From Lytechinus pictus (lineage: Eukaryota; Echinodermata; Echinoidea; Temnopleuroida; Toxopneustidae): 64,000 bases of DNA. Of the stretch, positions 1 through 13,800 are shown one piece after another (the stretch's first letter is position 1; every line of letters starts with the position of its first letter). Both the position numbers and the translations under genes were made by a program. The notes under the pieces were generated by a model. The model saw nothing but the letters and a program-made list of their open reading frames with translations. It was not told the DNA's origin and did not search any database. The stretch spans positions 32,797,001-32,861,000 of the forward strand of contig NC_087246.1 of the NCBI RefSeq assembly GCF_037042905.1, read 5' to 3'.

Positions 1-1030
1 ATTATTGTAAAGATTGGGGTATAAGTATAATACTATGTTAACAGAATAAACACATCGATTGATCAGTGCTCCCAGCTCTTAAGAAAGATGCCTAACATTT
101 CTTTTGGATTATCTTGCGAATAAGATAATGAGGTTAGGATTGAGGATGATAAGTTGGGCTCCAATTGCTCCTCAATTAATTCTAATGTATGACGGTTATA
201 TTATTTCAGACAAAGAGGCAACATCGTGCAGGCATGCTCATTGTAGTCATGGGTGTCCATTATGCTGATGTGATATATTCTGACCATTACTCGATCTCTG
301 GAGCCAATTAAGAAGGACTACACATTTCTGGTGCATGTGCTGTTCTGAGCTAATCATTGGGGCCCTTTTGCATTTTGTAACGTGAAATTTAAGGATTTCG
401 TGCATACTTTTTGTCAATTATATTCATTTTTCAGTAAAAATGCAAGTCTTCACAATTTCTGGGGGCAGCTGCCCCCCCCCCCTTCCAGCTGCGGTATGGC
501 CGTGGTTTACTTCAATGACATGTGATTATTCTCTTTAGTAACATCCAGGTAGTTCAGCAAGTAGGGAAAAAACAAGAACGACAAAAGAACAAAAACAAAA
601 TCTGCATCTATATGCACATCACTATCGTGAGAACTGGTTTTAAGTTTAGTTTCACGTTGTATGCTGATAAAATAGTACAAGATGTGTTAATGGCAGCACA
701 CATCAGGAATGTGTAGTCCTTCTTGGCTCCAGAGATCGAGTAATGGTCAGAATATATCACATCAGCATGGTGGACACCCATGATTACAATGAGCATGCCT
801 GCACGATGTTGCCTCTTTGTCAGAAATAATATAACCGTCACACATTAGAATTAATTAAGGAGCAATTGGAGCCCAACTTATCATATCATCCTCAATCCTA
901 ACCTCATCTTATTTGTAAGTTAATCCAAATAAGATGTTAGTGATCTTTCTTAGGAGCTGGGAGCACTGATTAATCGATGTATCTGTTAACATAGTGCACA
1001 TAAATTATATACCCCAATACATTACAATAC
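1..1030. repeat. Long inverted repeat (two ~330-bp arms, ~365-bp spacer)
   Basis: The left arm (about 1-335) and the right arm (about 700-1030) are near-identical reverse complements. They share long runs such as the AGAGGCAACATCGTGCAGG and CATTACTCGATCTCTGGAGC blocks. The spacer includes a run of C near 471. It looks like a transposon or hairpin element with very long terminal inverted repeats. The outer left end may extend beyond the window. No coding potential is visible. Confidence 0.88.
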
Positions 1031-2481
1031 TTTCTGTTGATTAAAATATTATGAACAATGAAAATGGATGAAATTTATCTTTACATATCAAAGACTAGTA
1101 AATTGAAAATGAATTGAACTTGAATTGAATTCCTAAATCAAGAAACTCGGTAAGAGTTAGTTGCACTTATAACATCATGAAAATGATACGACTTTTAAGG
1201 GCATTAGGGTTTGTCAAGTCGTTTCAAGGTATTCCTACAATACCATGAAACCACACTGAATGTATTCGACGTCTATCTCTGTTTGTATATTTTGTTCCTT
1301 AATAAGCACATTTGACCCCTTTATATCTAATGTCTTCTTAGATAGAGACTTTTCAAAATAAAGATCCCACGAAAAATAAGACTTCTAAACTTGTACCCGC
1401 TTTTAGACGTGTACTTTGGCTTCCAATGAAAGTTTGTTGACCTTTTGACCTTTCCCTGACCTTGTCTTGACCCTTTATATCTTCTGTATAAGGACTTCTG
1501 ACTATGGACTTATCAACATCGAAAATAAAAAGTACACACGCATAAAAACACGGAAAAATGAGCTTTCTTCACACCTTCAGTGTAATTTGCCATTTAACGA
1601 AAGTTCGTTGACCTTTTGACATTTCCGGTCATAACTTTTTAACGAAAGGTCAAGAGTATATAGATGTGTACACTTTTTTGTTCAGTATAATAAGACAAAC
1701 AATTTGATGTGTCCCTCGACAGAATTAGGGCAATTTAAAAAATTGACCCCTATTGACCCCAATTTTGACCACTAACATGGTCAAGATGACCATTAGAAAT
1801 TTGTCACCAAGTTGAAAGTTGTTCCTTGTGATGTCACCAATCACATAAAAGTGAAAAATCAGACTTAGCCAATTTGTCGAAGTAAATGACATATGCTGCC
1901 TGACTAATACATGTTTGCTAGTCGTGTGTGAAGATCTCCCTGTTGATCAAAGTTTCAATCAGGGTCTGTGCCTGCCAACTAATTTCTGGCGGTGCGGCGC
2001 GATAAGACGCAGAACTTCTACCCGTTATTTTTTTTGCAAAATTTAAAGTCACCCCCCCCCCAAAAAAAAAAAGATAATGTTTTGTCGTGTTGAATTTCAC
2101 GTACTTCCTTGAATCTGATTTCATGATGATCATAAGTTTGCGGTTGCAGTGCAATCACAAACAAAAATGTGGGGGAGGGGCAAGCCCCCCCCCCCAAACA
2201 CGTTTTTAGCGTAGAAAGTCAGTATGTAATTGTTTTGTTTGTTTTTATTTTCATTTTTTTTTATTTCAAAGTTACATGGCCTCTCATTTTGAACTGGTGT
2301 ATTTTGAATTATCATTGTGGTTTTGTGCTTGCCCCCCCCCCCCGTAGTGTTAAAAATAAAATTGTGAAGTGAATGATTAAAATCAATAATAGAAATACAT
2401 AAATTAGGAGTTGTAGTATAGTATGCGGAAAATAGTCAATTATAACAAGAATGCTAAAACGAAAGACTAATATTGCACTTG
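1031..2481. other. Non-coding stretch, no gene recognised
   Basis: This AT-rich sequence has several C/A homopolymers (about 2049-2073, 2185-2196, 2331-2343). It also has repeated short phrases around GTTGACCTTTTGACATTTCC near 1430-1640. I find no exon-like open stretch with splice sites, so it is probably an intron of the host gene or its 5-prime flank. Confidence 0.6.
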
Positions 2482-2849
2482 AATTAAAGGAGGAAAATCC
2501 AACATGAAAATTTCATCAAAATTGAATGTAAAATAATAAATTTATGACATTTTAAACTTTCGCTTAATTTCACAAACAGTTATATGCACATCCTGGTCGA
2601 TATGCAAATGAGGGACTGATAACATATCTTCTTTTGTATCATTATAAAAATATAAAATTTGACAATTTTCTCCTCATTTCTAACGTGAAACACTAATTCA
2701 AGATTTATTCCTCAATGAACATGTGGAATTCCAATTGTTTTAACATTGTGTGTTTCAGACAAATTGCATAGTCATATTTTCAAATCTGTGAAACATAAAT
2801 GATGATAATAGTGATAATGATAATACTCAATTCTATCTTTAAAGTACAA

Positions 2850-3215
2850 AAAAGTGCAATTTGTATGTGCACAGTGTCATATGGCTCCCACTGACCCATT
2901 TTTTCATAAACTCAAAACGTTAAAAATCTTTGATATCAATACGATTCAAGTAGCTTTATGTTTAAATAATTTAATAATCAACTTCCTCCGTCCTTTAATA
3001 ATAATGTTTAGGTTTAACAGGTCTGTTCATTCCTACCCAACCCGCACCATCTGGAAACCTCCATCTCACCTCCCCCAAGTCATTAATAACTCATAAATCA
3101 ATTCGACATTATGGTCCTGATATTTGGAACAATTTCCAGACTGGCAGTATTAAGTCATGTTCAATAATTAATATAGGCCTACTCATTCATTTTGAAAGAA
3201 AAATCATAGAATCAT
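2850..3215 (+). pseudogene. LINE ORF2 C-terminal remnant
   Basis: Translated with frameshifts, the stretch reads HSYPTR, then HLPQ, NSIRHYGPDIWNNF and a closing FERKIIE. This is the typical C-terminus of CR1/RTE/L2-type LINE polyproteins after the reverse transcriptase. Stops and frame changes show it is dead. Confidence 0.55.
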
Positions 3216-4084
3216 ATGCATCCCCCCTCTTCAAGTTAAAGTGATTGGTTAACATTGGTTTGACTTTAAAAAAATCTGAGCTAGAAGGTCACACTTGTCA
3301 TCTGTGTCTGCGATATGTTACAAAAATGAAGCCCAGAAAAAATTGCGTTCGAAAATAATTATTAAGTGCTTCAAAAATTGAAATATAAAGTGACCGAAAA
3401 CACCATCTTAATTTCATCCCATAGACTTATGTGTACTATTTATGCGTCTACAAGACGCCTATTTACAAATTCGGGGTTTGCCTTGTAGTTTTAGCTTTTC
3501 ATTCTCAATAATGGTTGTTTTCAGGGTTTATTAGTTCTAATACATGCACTTGCATGTACACATGTTTCATCTTGGTTTGAGAATTTTTTTAATCGGCTGC
3601 TCACAAAGTTAAACAATACCTTTAATAATTCAACTGCCCTGGATCTACTGCACCTTCACCTGCATCTGCATTGCACATCAATGAAGAAAGACATTTTATG
3701 TACCATTTTTAGGAGGCCGCCATCATTCTCAAGCTTTCAAAATCGCTCACGATGGCGGTGCCTCAGTGCATTATTTTCTTTCGAGTGAAAAAATGCATCT
3801 TGTCAATATTTTCATGGCTTATAAATGACTATTGTATAACTGTTCATATGTATTACCTTTCTAAGGCTTTCTATATATCATGTTGCATATTCATCATGAA
3901 TGAAGAAATGAAATAAAATAATAAAAATCAAATCAAATAATAAAAAACAAAAGAAATAGTGAGTGACATCGACTCTCTCATTTGCACGTCTAAATGCACG
4001 ATAGTTGTGCATTTTACCGTTTTGACTGTGAGATATACATATATATATAAGTGAAATGATAAAATGTCCTAACTTTCTCATTTT

Positions 4085-4412
4085 ACCTTTACCTAGCTTT
4101 TTTCTTTACCTTTTTTCTATCATTTTCTTAGAAAGGCAAACACTTTACTTTAACTTTATTAATGTTTGTTTTTCCTTTGTATGCTTTTCCCTTGTATGTT
4201 CTATTTTGTATCCCTTCTTTTTCTTTCTTTACTTGGCTGGAACTTCTAAGATCCAACAGATCTTTAATGCCAGTCCACACTCGAAGCCTGTTTTGTACAC
4301 TATTCACTGTATTATCATTTTTGTTACTTTAATTGTTTTGTTCTTAATCATTATGCATTTCTTATTTACCTGTATAATGTTATTTTTATCGAGTGAAATA
4401 AATGAATTGAAT
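4085..4412 (+). mobile_element. LINE 3-prime tail fragment
   Basis: T-rich sequence ends in AAATAAATGAATTGAATTT, a typical end of sea-urchin-type LINE 3-prime regions. It interrupts a miniature element at both borders. No coding part remains. Confidence 0.45.
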
Positions 4413-4647
4413 TTTCTATCAGATTTTGATGACATTCTCAGCGTTTTACAATTTTCCGGGGTGTACTGGGTCCAATGTACTTGACCAGATCGAGTTCAGC
4501 AAAATCAGGCTGAGCAAGATGTGTGCCCCTATCATGTATTGGTTGCATTGGTATATATCAACCAGTATTCCATGATCAGTCGAGTCGCGATGAATATCGT
4601 CTGCTTATCGATAACGTATATCTGTATGTTTCATTAACTTCCTTCAG

Positions 4648-4767
4648 ATATCGATGAATGCATCGTCTTTGGATTCCCATGCCAGAATGGAGCAGAGTGC
4701 ATCAATCTGGAGAATGCATATTCCTGCAATTGTACGTCTGGCTGGACTGGATTCAATTGTTCTGAAG
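4648..4767 (+). CDS. Exon: calcium-binding EGF-like domain 1
   Basis: A phase 1-1 exon of 120 bp follows the acceptor ttccttcag and ends at donor gtgaat. It encodes one EGF-like domain with six cysteines. The opening DIDEC (D from the split codon) and the Y-x-C-x-C segment fit the calcium-binding EGF consensus. One N-glycosylation sequon (NCT) is present. Earlier exons of the gene must lie left of the window. The following intron (to 7183) holds a G/C-tract inverted-repeat element and otherwise nothing I recognise. Confidence 0.92.
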
Positions 4768-7602
4768 GTGAATTGTAGATACATTTAATTTCTATGTAGT
4801 GTGCATGCTTGTGTTCAGTCCCATACATAGGATTTACCGTTAGTTATAAAAGTATGATTGAGTAGCTAAAAAAAAACTGAGCTGAGACTCGTAATCATAT
4901 TCATATCCATTTCCTCACTCAGATGGCTCGCCATCTCACACGCAGCTGGAGGAACAGAGTCCATATAGGCTCTGTCATGTGTAACCCCCCTCCCCCTTCC
5001 TGGGCTGGGGGCCACGTGGATTTCTAACTTTGTTTTTTTTGTTTCTTTTTGACAAGAAAAAAAAACAAAAGGTCGTGGTCTGCGCAGCTCAGTGATGATG
5101 CTAATCGTTGTAACACTGGTATGAATATGAATTATGAACTGGGAAAAGAAAACTGGGACTTACCTCGGTTGATTAGCTGTCGCTTAATGGATATGGGCCT
5201 GAAACAGCAATTAGTGCTTGATATTTAATTTTTTTTCTCTCTTTTTGGAGACTAAGCGGCAGATTTCAGGTCTTTTTCAGGGTAAGAAATTAACCCAAAT
5301 CTAAAACAAAGACCTTATAATATGGAAAACTGTTGTTTCCTGTAGTAAGCAGGTTGGTTGTGTGTGCATTCAACAAGAGCAAATGGGCAAGTGCATTCAT
5401 GTGTGCACGGGATAGAGAAGGGCTATGCCAAACAGACCTAATGGCCGGGCCTGGTGGGGGGGGGGGGGGCACTTCCATTGAAGAGTGGATACCAGGCGTG
5501 ACCATGGAGTTTCAAAAAGCACCCTAAACAAATATTTTCCATATTCTGAAAGTGCACCCCTGAAAAAGTATATATTGTCGTGTGAAACCCTACCATTAAC
5601 AATTAAGTAATGGAAACAAACGGTACCATTGACAAGTAATCCCTCAATTGACCGCCTAAACAAGTCAGCGATATTGTAATTGTAATGTCACGTACGTCTG
5701 CTTTACATTGGGTTTAGTACCGCCCCACCTCCCACACCTCGCTCAAATAGACTCTTAACACGTAGTGTTGGGGCAAAAAGCAGGACATCCTTTATAAAGC
5801 ATTTTAATCTTTTTATGCCCTCGCAAATTTGACTGTAAACACGTACATAGCTTTCTTAGCAAAATATATACCTTTTTTTCAGTATTTTAGTTTTTTTGAA
5901 ACACTTATTACGTTATGTACATAACATGCTCAATCTTGAAAGAGAGATCCTTTTTATGCATTTCTTTGGTTGCGCCTGGTATCCAATTGTCAATGGAAGT
6001 GCTCCCCCCCCCCCCCCGGTCTAATTGGGGGACAGAAACTGTCCAAGGAGGGGCAACAAATTATCAAATCATTGAATCATGATCAAATTTGGCTTCCCTT
6101 TAGAATACAATCCAACTCCGGAGAGGGTGTTGCAATGCCTTTGATAGTGTGATGTCTAATTGTTCTAACTAATATTCTTACAATTGTAATTATAAATTAT
6201 TATTATTATAATTATAGTTATTATCTAATAGATGTCTGGTTCTAACTGTGGACAATCAAGTTGCAATGCATTCTAGAAATACTCCAATATTTCATAAGCT
6301 TCAAATGTTTAATATTACGACAGTATGGACGACAGTGGTCACAATAATTACTTTAAGTTTAGGGCCTACCATTTGATGAGGAACATTGTCTTACACAACA
6401 CAGCGCTGAAAGGGAAGAGGATTAACATTTCAATAAACAAACTGGCTAGTGGCTAGCATCACAAGGTGGAGATTTTACACATCATACAACCACGTCAATT
6501 ATACCAATTACAATAGGCCTACATTGCATTCTCAAAATATCAATCAATGTAGAAAACAACTTCATCATGCATCAGGCACATGGTACCAGTAAACATAACC
6601 ACAAGGAGTGCGTTTCATCAACATTTGTCTTTGGCAAGTTGCGAGATCTGTTCACCTTCCTTGATTTTGATTTGTTGAGAAGCACAGGTGTCTGAATGTT
6701 ACTCTGGTAACTGTCAGATGAAGCAGTTTGTTGGTTAGAACATCTTATAAAATCCTTCCAGATTTGTTTTTTTTTTGTTTTTTGCTTCATCAAACTACAT
6801 TATCAATGCCATTTCTGAATTATCCAGGGAGTTCCCTGTCAGAAAATGTATAGTTTTATATTGATCAAGTTATTTTTTTCTCAGATTTTACAAACATTTT
6901 TATCCTGGTTGGTGAATGATTTTAGATTTGGGAGATGTAACAAATAGGTCAAATTCAAAATTCATGTCAGGACCAGGGACATAAAGTCCAAATTTGTTTA
7001 GCTAATCAAATACAGCCCCCTGCATGCACATACCATGAAAGTTTCTCATTGTACATTTGGAATGAGGTACATGTAGCACTTATATGTGACCTTTACTATA
7101 AGTGCATACAAACTTGAAGTTGTGAAGTTGAATTTATGATTGATATGTTATCGTTTTTTTGTTTTTTTTTGCATCACTTACAGATTTTGATGAGTGCTCA
7201 AGTATTCCATGTCTGAATGGCGCTACCTGTACAAATCTGCAAGATAGGTTTAACTGCACGTGCCCCTTACAGTGGACAGGAACACAATGTGAAATAGGTA
7301 ACTGACATAATTATGGTCATCATTTATTGCAAATGTATACAAATTAGAAAATAATGTAAAGGTGTGATGTCACACTTTTCAAGGGGTAGGGAAGGGGGGG
7401 GGGGGTGGGAGATGACACAATACAAAGTATATGAAAACTAATATGACATCAACTACAACTAAACTTCTTCTTCTACTACTACAACTACAAGCACTGCTAC
7501 TACCACTGCTACTTGTACTAGTTATTCTTCTACCACTGATAATACTGCTTCTGCTACTTACTACTACTTTTACTACTGCTACTACTACACTACTAGTACT
7601 AG

Positions 7603-7652
<50 letters not shown>

Positions 7653-7793
7653 CTACACTAAACTACTACTACTTCTACTAATTCTACTACTACTACTATG
7701 ACCGACGACTACTACTACTTCTACCACCTACAACTACTGCAACTAGTACCACCACTATTACCACATCTACTATTACTACTACAACTACTACTT

Positions 7794-7830
<37 letters not shown>

Positions 7831-10800
7831 TACTACTACTACTTCTACTACTACTACTACTACTACTACTACTATTAATACTACTTCTACTACATCTACT
7901 GCCTCTGCTGTTACTATTATTTCTACTACTTCTACCACCATCTCTATTACTACTACTACTGATACTACTAGTAATACTACTTCTACTGCTACTGCTACTA
8001 CTACTAAGTTGGTATGGTGGCACATTGGTAGAGTGCTCGCCTCGTGAAAGGGAGGTTGTGACTGGTGCGTTGACTCAGTTGGCAGAGCGTCCGTCTTACA
8101 ACCAGAGGCCGGGAGTCCAAACCTCAGCCGCGTCAGACCAAAAGACATAAAAAGACTGGTGTTGCTGCTACCCTGTTTGGCATCAGGCATTTAAGGGATA
8201 GAACCTTGTAGATCTGGTGCTGCACAGTGGCTCCCTGGCCCACGATCAATTGAGCAAAATGAGTTTTCGGAATATTTTTATTGTAAGATTTCTATCTGAT
8301 TTATATTTTTTTCATTAATATTTCTAGTTTTACTTATACTTCATCTACTGCTACTGCTTCAACTATCATATCTTCTACTGCTACTACTTTTAATTCAACT
8401 ACCACTACTTCTTCTTCAGCTACTCCTGCTAAACTTGTATTCCTATTACTACCTCATCTGGCAATCCACAATTATTTAGTGATGAAAACAACATGAGTAT
8501 ATAGTTTATATTGATAAATATTACAAATGATCTATTTTCTCTCCCAATTTATCCTTTCAGAGAAAAATGCATGTATTGGTGACCCTTGTCTTAATGGAGG
8601 CACATGTAACAACTACTATGACTACTACACATGCACCTGCCCTGCTCATTTTCTTGGTGCACATTGTGAAGATGGTAAGGCACCGATAATACTGATATAT
8701 TATCAATATTATATGGTTTGTCTCGTAGTAGGAATCTGGCTCAACCTCTTCTTGCACCTCCTATCATTTTAGAATTGAAAAGATGCCCCATATGATTCCA
8801 ACTGAAAGATGCAGCTCAGACCTTGCTTAAAGTGCCAGATTTCAACTTGTGATTAGTTTTAATTCTCTACCAATACAATGATCACTTGGTTTATGCTACC
8901 ATTTAGTTAATTAATTTATGATAGAATTGATTTAATTATTACCTTCCACTCAACGATATTTGCTTAGTTAGAATACCCAATGTGAGCCCATAAACAAGAG
9001 GAGAATGGTTCATCTAATACTTTGTTCTTGTTTTCCCTGATCCCAGCCTCAAGTATATGCTATGCGACTGGTGATCCTCACTATTTGACCTTCGATGACG
9101 TATGGCATGACTTCCAGGGTGATTGCGAATATACTCTGGTCCAGGAATGCAGAGATGGGACAGACTCACCATTTAGAGTTGATGTCAAGAATATTGACAA
9201 GGAAGAGAATATCTATGGATCATATACCTATGAAGTTACAGTTCAAGTCTTTGAAGTGGTAAGCATGGTCTGAGGTACATATGTGATACCATTTTTCTAC
9301 AAGTTGCCGTCAACTAATTGATTTATATTTTGTCTGTGGAAAAACTGAATATACATAGCAAGAAAGTAAATTTTTGCTCATATTCAATTTCCTTTCCCAG
9401 TTCTGTGGTAAATATTGCAAGCTTTACAAAATAGACAGAATTTGCCATGTTGTAGCTGTTCCATGAACTAAACTCATAATCTAAAAATTGGTTGTTTCTA
9501 GCTGTAATTGAAAAGGCTACAAATGGCATTAAAATAGAGAAAAACAAAATGGTGTTAATATAAACTATAAGGAGGGATTAGTGATTACTGAATTTACTCT
9601 TTTTCAAAATTCTCTTCCTTATAAGGGCTAAGTAATCCTATTCAGTCAACATATTTTGTCATAAAATGCAATTTTGAAATATGTCATTGTACTGCTTCTT
9701 TTCTACATAGGAAATCACTTTGAAACAAGACAGAGAGGTATTTGTCAATGGACGGCGAGTGACCCTACCTGCAGAACCAATATCAGGATTGACCGTGAAA
9801 AGCATTGGTTTCTATGTGGTAAGCAAAAACTCATGAGTCGAATAAAGCGGGCAAAGAGTGCAGACAAACAAAAAATAAAAATCAGATTTGTGCTGACACT
9901 GTTTAGATGTCTTTGATTGGAAAATTATGATTTATTTCCAATGCCTGGGATGGAAATTTACCACATGTAGTATATGGAAAATGAAATCAGGATGATGTAT
10001 ATGGCTATTTGTACATTTTCACTTTTTTGAAGCACCAAATGAATTATTTTTAGACACAATTTTTTTAATCAGGGCTTAATGGTTGAAACAGATCACAGAC
10101 ACATTTATAGCAATTGGGATCTTACAGGTCAGATTCTTAAAAGTCAAATCAATGTATATCAATGTATTTAAGCTAAACACATTTACCTGTAAAAAAGGAA
10201 TTTGTCGAAAGAAGATTTGTTTAACACTAAATTTCTTATCTGTTGTAGGAAGTATCAGCCGACGTCCAGTCAGATGGCCAGAATGTCTATCTCTTTGTCA
10301 AATGGGATGGTCAACGAACTGTTGAGGTCAGACTGCCCTTTGCCCAGTATCAGAATATCACATGTGGTCTATGTGGTAATTTCAATGGGAACCTGACGGA
10401 CGAGTTTGTTATGCAAGATGGCCAGTTGGTGAGATTTTTTATTACCTTCTTGAACCAGGTGGTACCGGTACAAAGTCTCTGGATATTGACATAATTCAGA
10501 AGTCAAGACTTTGATTCTTTTGTGTCAAATCTGGGGTGTCAACAAACCAACCGATTTTTGATTTTTGAGAAAAATTCATGGAATTAAATACCTCAAGCAG
10601 GATATACACTTTGATGCTGAAGCATTGCTCACGTTTATAGAGTGCTATCCTAATCATCATAGGTTTACATGTATAACTATGGCATAGGCTGATATTATAA
10701 AGAGATGTCCAAGAAGATAGTCATGCTGTTCTATGTTAATATGCACCTCTTAGATTCTTACTTGCACACATATTTCAATAGGGGAATATTTCTATATTGT

Positions 10801-13800
10801 ATATCATTGCTCTGATGGATTGGTATTATCAATTTCCTTGCTCTTAATTGATTTTTGTACAAATAATGAATCATAAAAAAAATCATCATGTGACCCCTCA
10901 TTCAATTCAATTTCAATTCAATTCAAATTCAATTCAATTCAATTCAATTTAAAACACTGCATCGCCCTTTTCCACGTGTTTTGTCCTATGGTAGGCAACT
11001 GATGTTCAAGAGTTTGGCAATAGTTGGACAGTAAACCCTGCAACCTGTGTCCCGTTGGTTCCTGAAGATAATCTCTGCAATGAAACGTCTGATGCGTATA
11101 ACCAGGCTTCCCTTGCCTGTCAAATCATAACAGACTCTGCAGGTAATGATTGATGTCATTGTATTAATTGCTTTTAAGCCCCATTCCATGAAAAAAGATT
11201 AGAAATAGGAGGAGTACAAAACCCTCTAAGGGTTTGTACCTACATCTGTGGTAAAAGTTCAATAAATTGCAAAACATTCAAGAACATTTATAATCTAACA
11301 TTCCAATCTTACACAAGACTTTTCATTTAGCTTTTGTTTTCTGTGAAAATCAAATATTACATTTAAGAAAATTAAGATTTTTTTTTTGGAAAATGCTTTT
11401 TATTTTTATTTCAAAAAGCCCTTTTATCTCTTATTCTTCAAATTTGGCGATTGCAATCCTGCCTCACAAAATGGCCTTATACCAAAAGAAAAGAAAAAAA
11501 AGGAGTTATTTTTTAGTTTCTTGGGATCACTAACAAATATGGTTTAATAAAGAAAGGGATTTAAAATTTCAGCATTGTTTTCAATGTCCATGCAGGTGTA
11601 GGTAGTACCACCTGTCAGTACTAATCCTATATTTGGTAATCCCCCTCTTGACTGCAGGGCCTTTTGAGAGATGTTTTGACACTCTTGACCCCACTCCATT
11701 CTATGATGCATGCGTGTTTGATGGCTGTATAGTCCCTGCTAGTCAGCTCAACGAAACCACATGCCATCTCATTGAACTGTACGCACAGGCATGCCTTGAC
11801 CGTGAAGCTGTCATAGAGAATTGGAGAAACGATTCCTTCTGTCGTGAGTATATCATTTTATCAAAGATTGTAGAGTTGTGTATTCATAGTTGGGTCAGCC
11901 CTTCTATTCATTTTGAAGTTGAGGGAAAGAATATGAATTTTTGCCATTCTGGATTCTTCTTTTGAGACAAATTACCTATTTTTATACCTTTATGACAAAT
12001 TCCTGTCCGTAATATTTTCATATTGAATGTGAGAAACTTGTATCTCATTTCCTAATCTCTGGAAGGTTTCTTTCAAAGTGACTGTCTAAGTTCTGACAAA
12101 ACCTTTGTCTAGAATACCTAGTCACAGGTCTAGGTACCAGTTTTAATTAGAAATGTTAGTTCTTTTCAATTTTATTGCTTGTGTGAAAAAATCAATTCTA
12201 TCAAATGATTCAAATTGATATACTGTTCAATTTTATAATAGAAAATATTTTCTTCATATATTTGCAGCGGTTTCATGCCCAGCTGACCAGGAATACAGTT
12301 GGTGTACCGATGCCTGTCCATCTACGTGTTATGATGTCATACAGGGGGCTTCCCCAATCTGTGACAGACCATGTGTTGAGGGATGCCAGTGTCCAGATGG
12401 CCAGGTGTTTGATGGCTTTGACTGTGTAGACATGAGCCAATGCGGATGTTATGTGGATGGAATATACTACTCGGTAAGAATGATTACTGAATGTCGAAGT
12501 CTAATTTCAGTATTGAAATATTATGAACACTTCATGAACAATGCACAATCTGAAGTATGTAGTGTATATCCCTAGATGACTACTACACATGACACTGGGA
12601 TTGTTGGTGGATATCTATATAGTTTTGGAATGTAGTGTAACTTGCTGTTTGGATACATGATAAAATTTTAAAGGGATGGTCTGGGCTGAAAATATTTATA
12701 TCTTAATACATAGAGTAGAATTCACTGAGCAAAATGCCGGAAATTTCATCAAAATCGGATAACAAATGATAAAGTTATTGAAGTTTAAAGCTTAGCAATA
12801 TTTTGTGAAAACAGTCGTCATGAATATTCATTAGGTCGGCTGATGATGTCATATCCCCACTTTCCGTTTTCTTATGTTATTACATAAAGTCATAATTTTT
12901 CATTATTTCATACTTGTGTGAATAATATGTCTCCCTTATAATGAAATAAGTTGCAGCAATAAATATGTAATGCACTAAATCAGTTGTCAATCCAATTTTT
13001 CTAGTTCTTGGAGGAAAAATTTTGAATAAACCTAATTTTATATAATAAAATACAGAAGAACAAGTGGGGATGTGACATCATCAGCCCACCTAATGAATAT
13101 TCATGACGACTGTTTTCACAAAATATTGCTAAAATTTATTATTCAATAGCTTTGTTATTTGTTATCCGATTTTGATGAAACTTTCAGCATTTTGCTCAGT
13201 GAATTCTACTCTATTTATTAAGCTATAAATACTTTCAGCCCGGACCATCCCTTTAAAGTTCTAGATGTAATAAATTCTCTAGGATAACTTGTTTAGCACT
13301 CGTCTAATCTGTCAAAAGGTAAATTATATGATGTTGTATACTAGAAGTAACCAATTAAATCTGATTGAACCTATGGTCTCTGGCCAATAACAAACCAAGC
13401 TTTCTCCTTTTAAATTAAAAAAAACCATTGAAATAGAGTGTTATTTTACCTGATGATATTGATCTTCCTACAGATTGGGGATAGCATTTACACCCCTGGC
13501 TGCTTCTCCAAGCGCACCTGCAGCGGTAACAATCAGATTGATAGCTCTGCCCAGACCTGCAGCGAGTTTGCCACTTGTAGAATTGAGGAAGGTGAACATG
13601 GCTGCAATTGTCTAGCTGGTTATGATGGAGATGGAATCACGTGTTCAGGTATGATAGACTATTCAATGAGAACCTTAATTCTTTTGGATTCAAATACATA
13701 CGTGTGTATTGACATGCTTGCCATCACTAGCTGCTTATACTTGAGGCCTGTTTAGGTACTAAAGGTACTAAGAAGTCATTAGGTTACAAAATATTAAAGG

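Larger units (their letters stand above)
2482..4486. mobile_element. TTAA-family miniature element split by two insertions
   Basis: The outer pieces match the element at 29043-29641: a left end near 2482 with TTATATGCACATCCTGGTCG, a middle piece near 3940-4080 with GAAATAGTGAGTGACATCGAC, and a right end near 4420-4486 ending GTACTTGACC. Between them lie about 1.1 kb of foreign sequence (about 2800-3890) and about 330 bp (about 4085-4412). It is an old copy used as a landing site by other elements. Breakpoints are approximate. Confidence 0.65.

Noticed and set aside
4056-4484. 142-codon hydrophobic open frame
   Set aside because: The T-rich LINE tail produces a Phe/Leu-rich translation. The frame spans the junction between two mobile elements.
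7431-8190. Long open frames on both strands with poly-Leu, poly-Ser or poly-Val
   Set aside because: They are translations of the CTA microsatellite and the SINE beside it. They have no domain, no splice logic and mirror-image frames on both strands.
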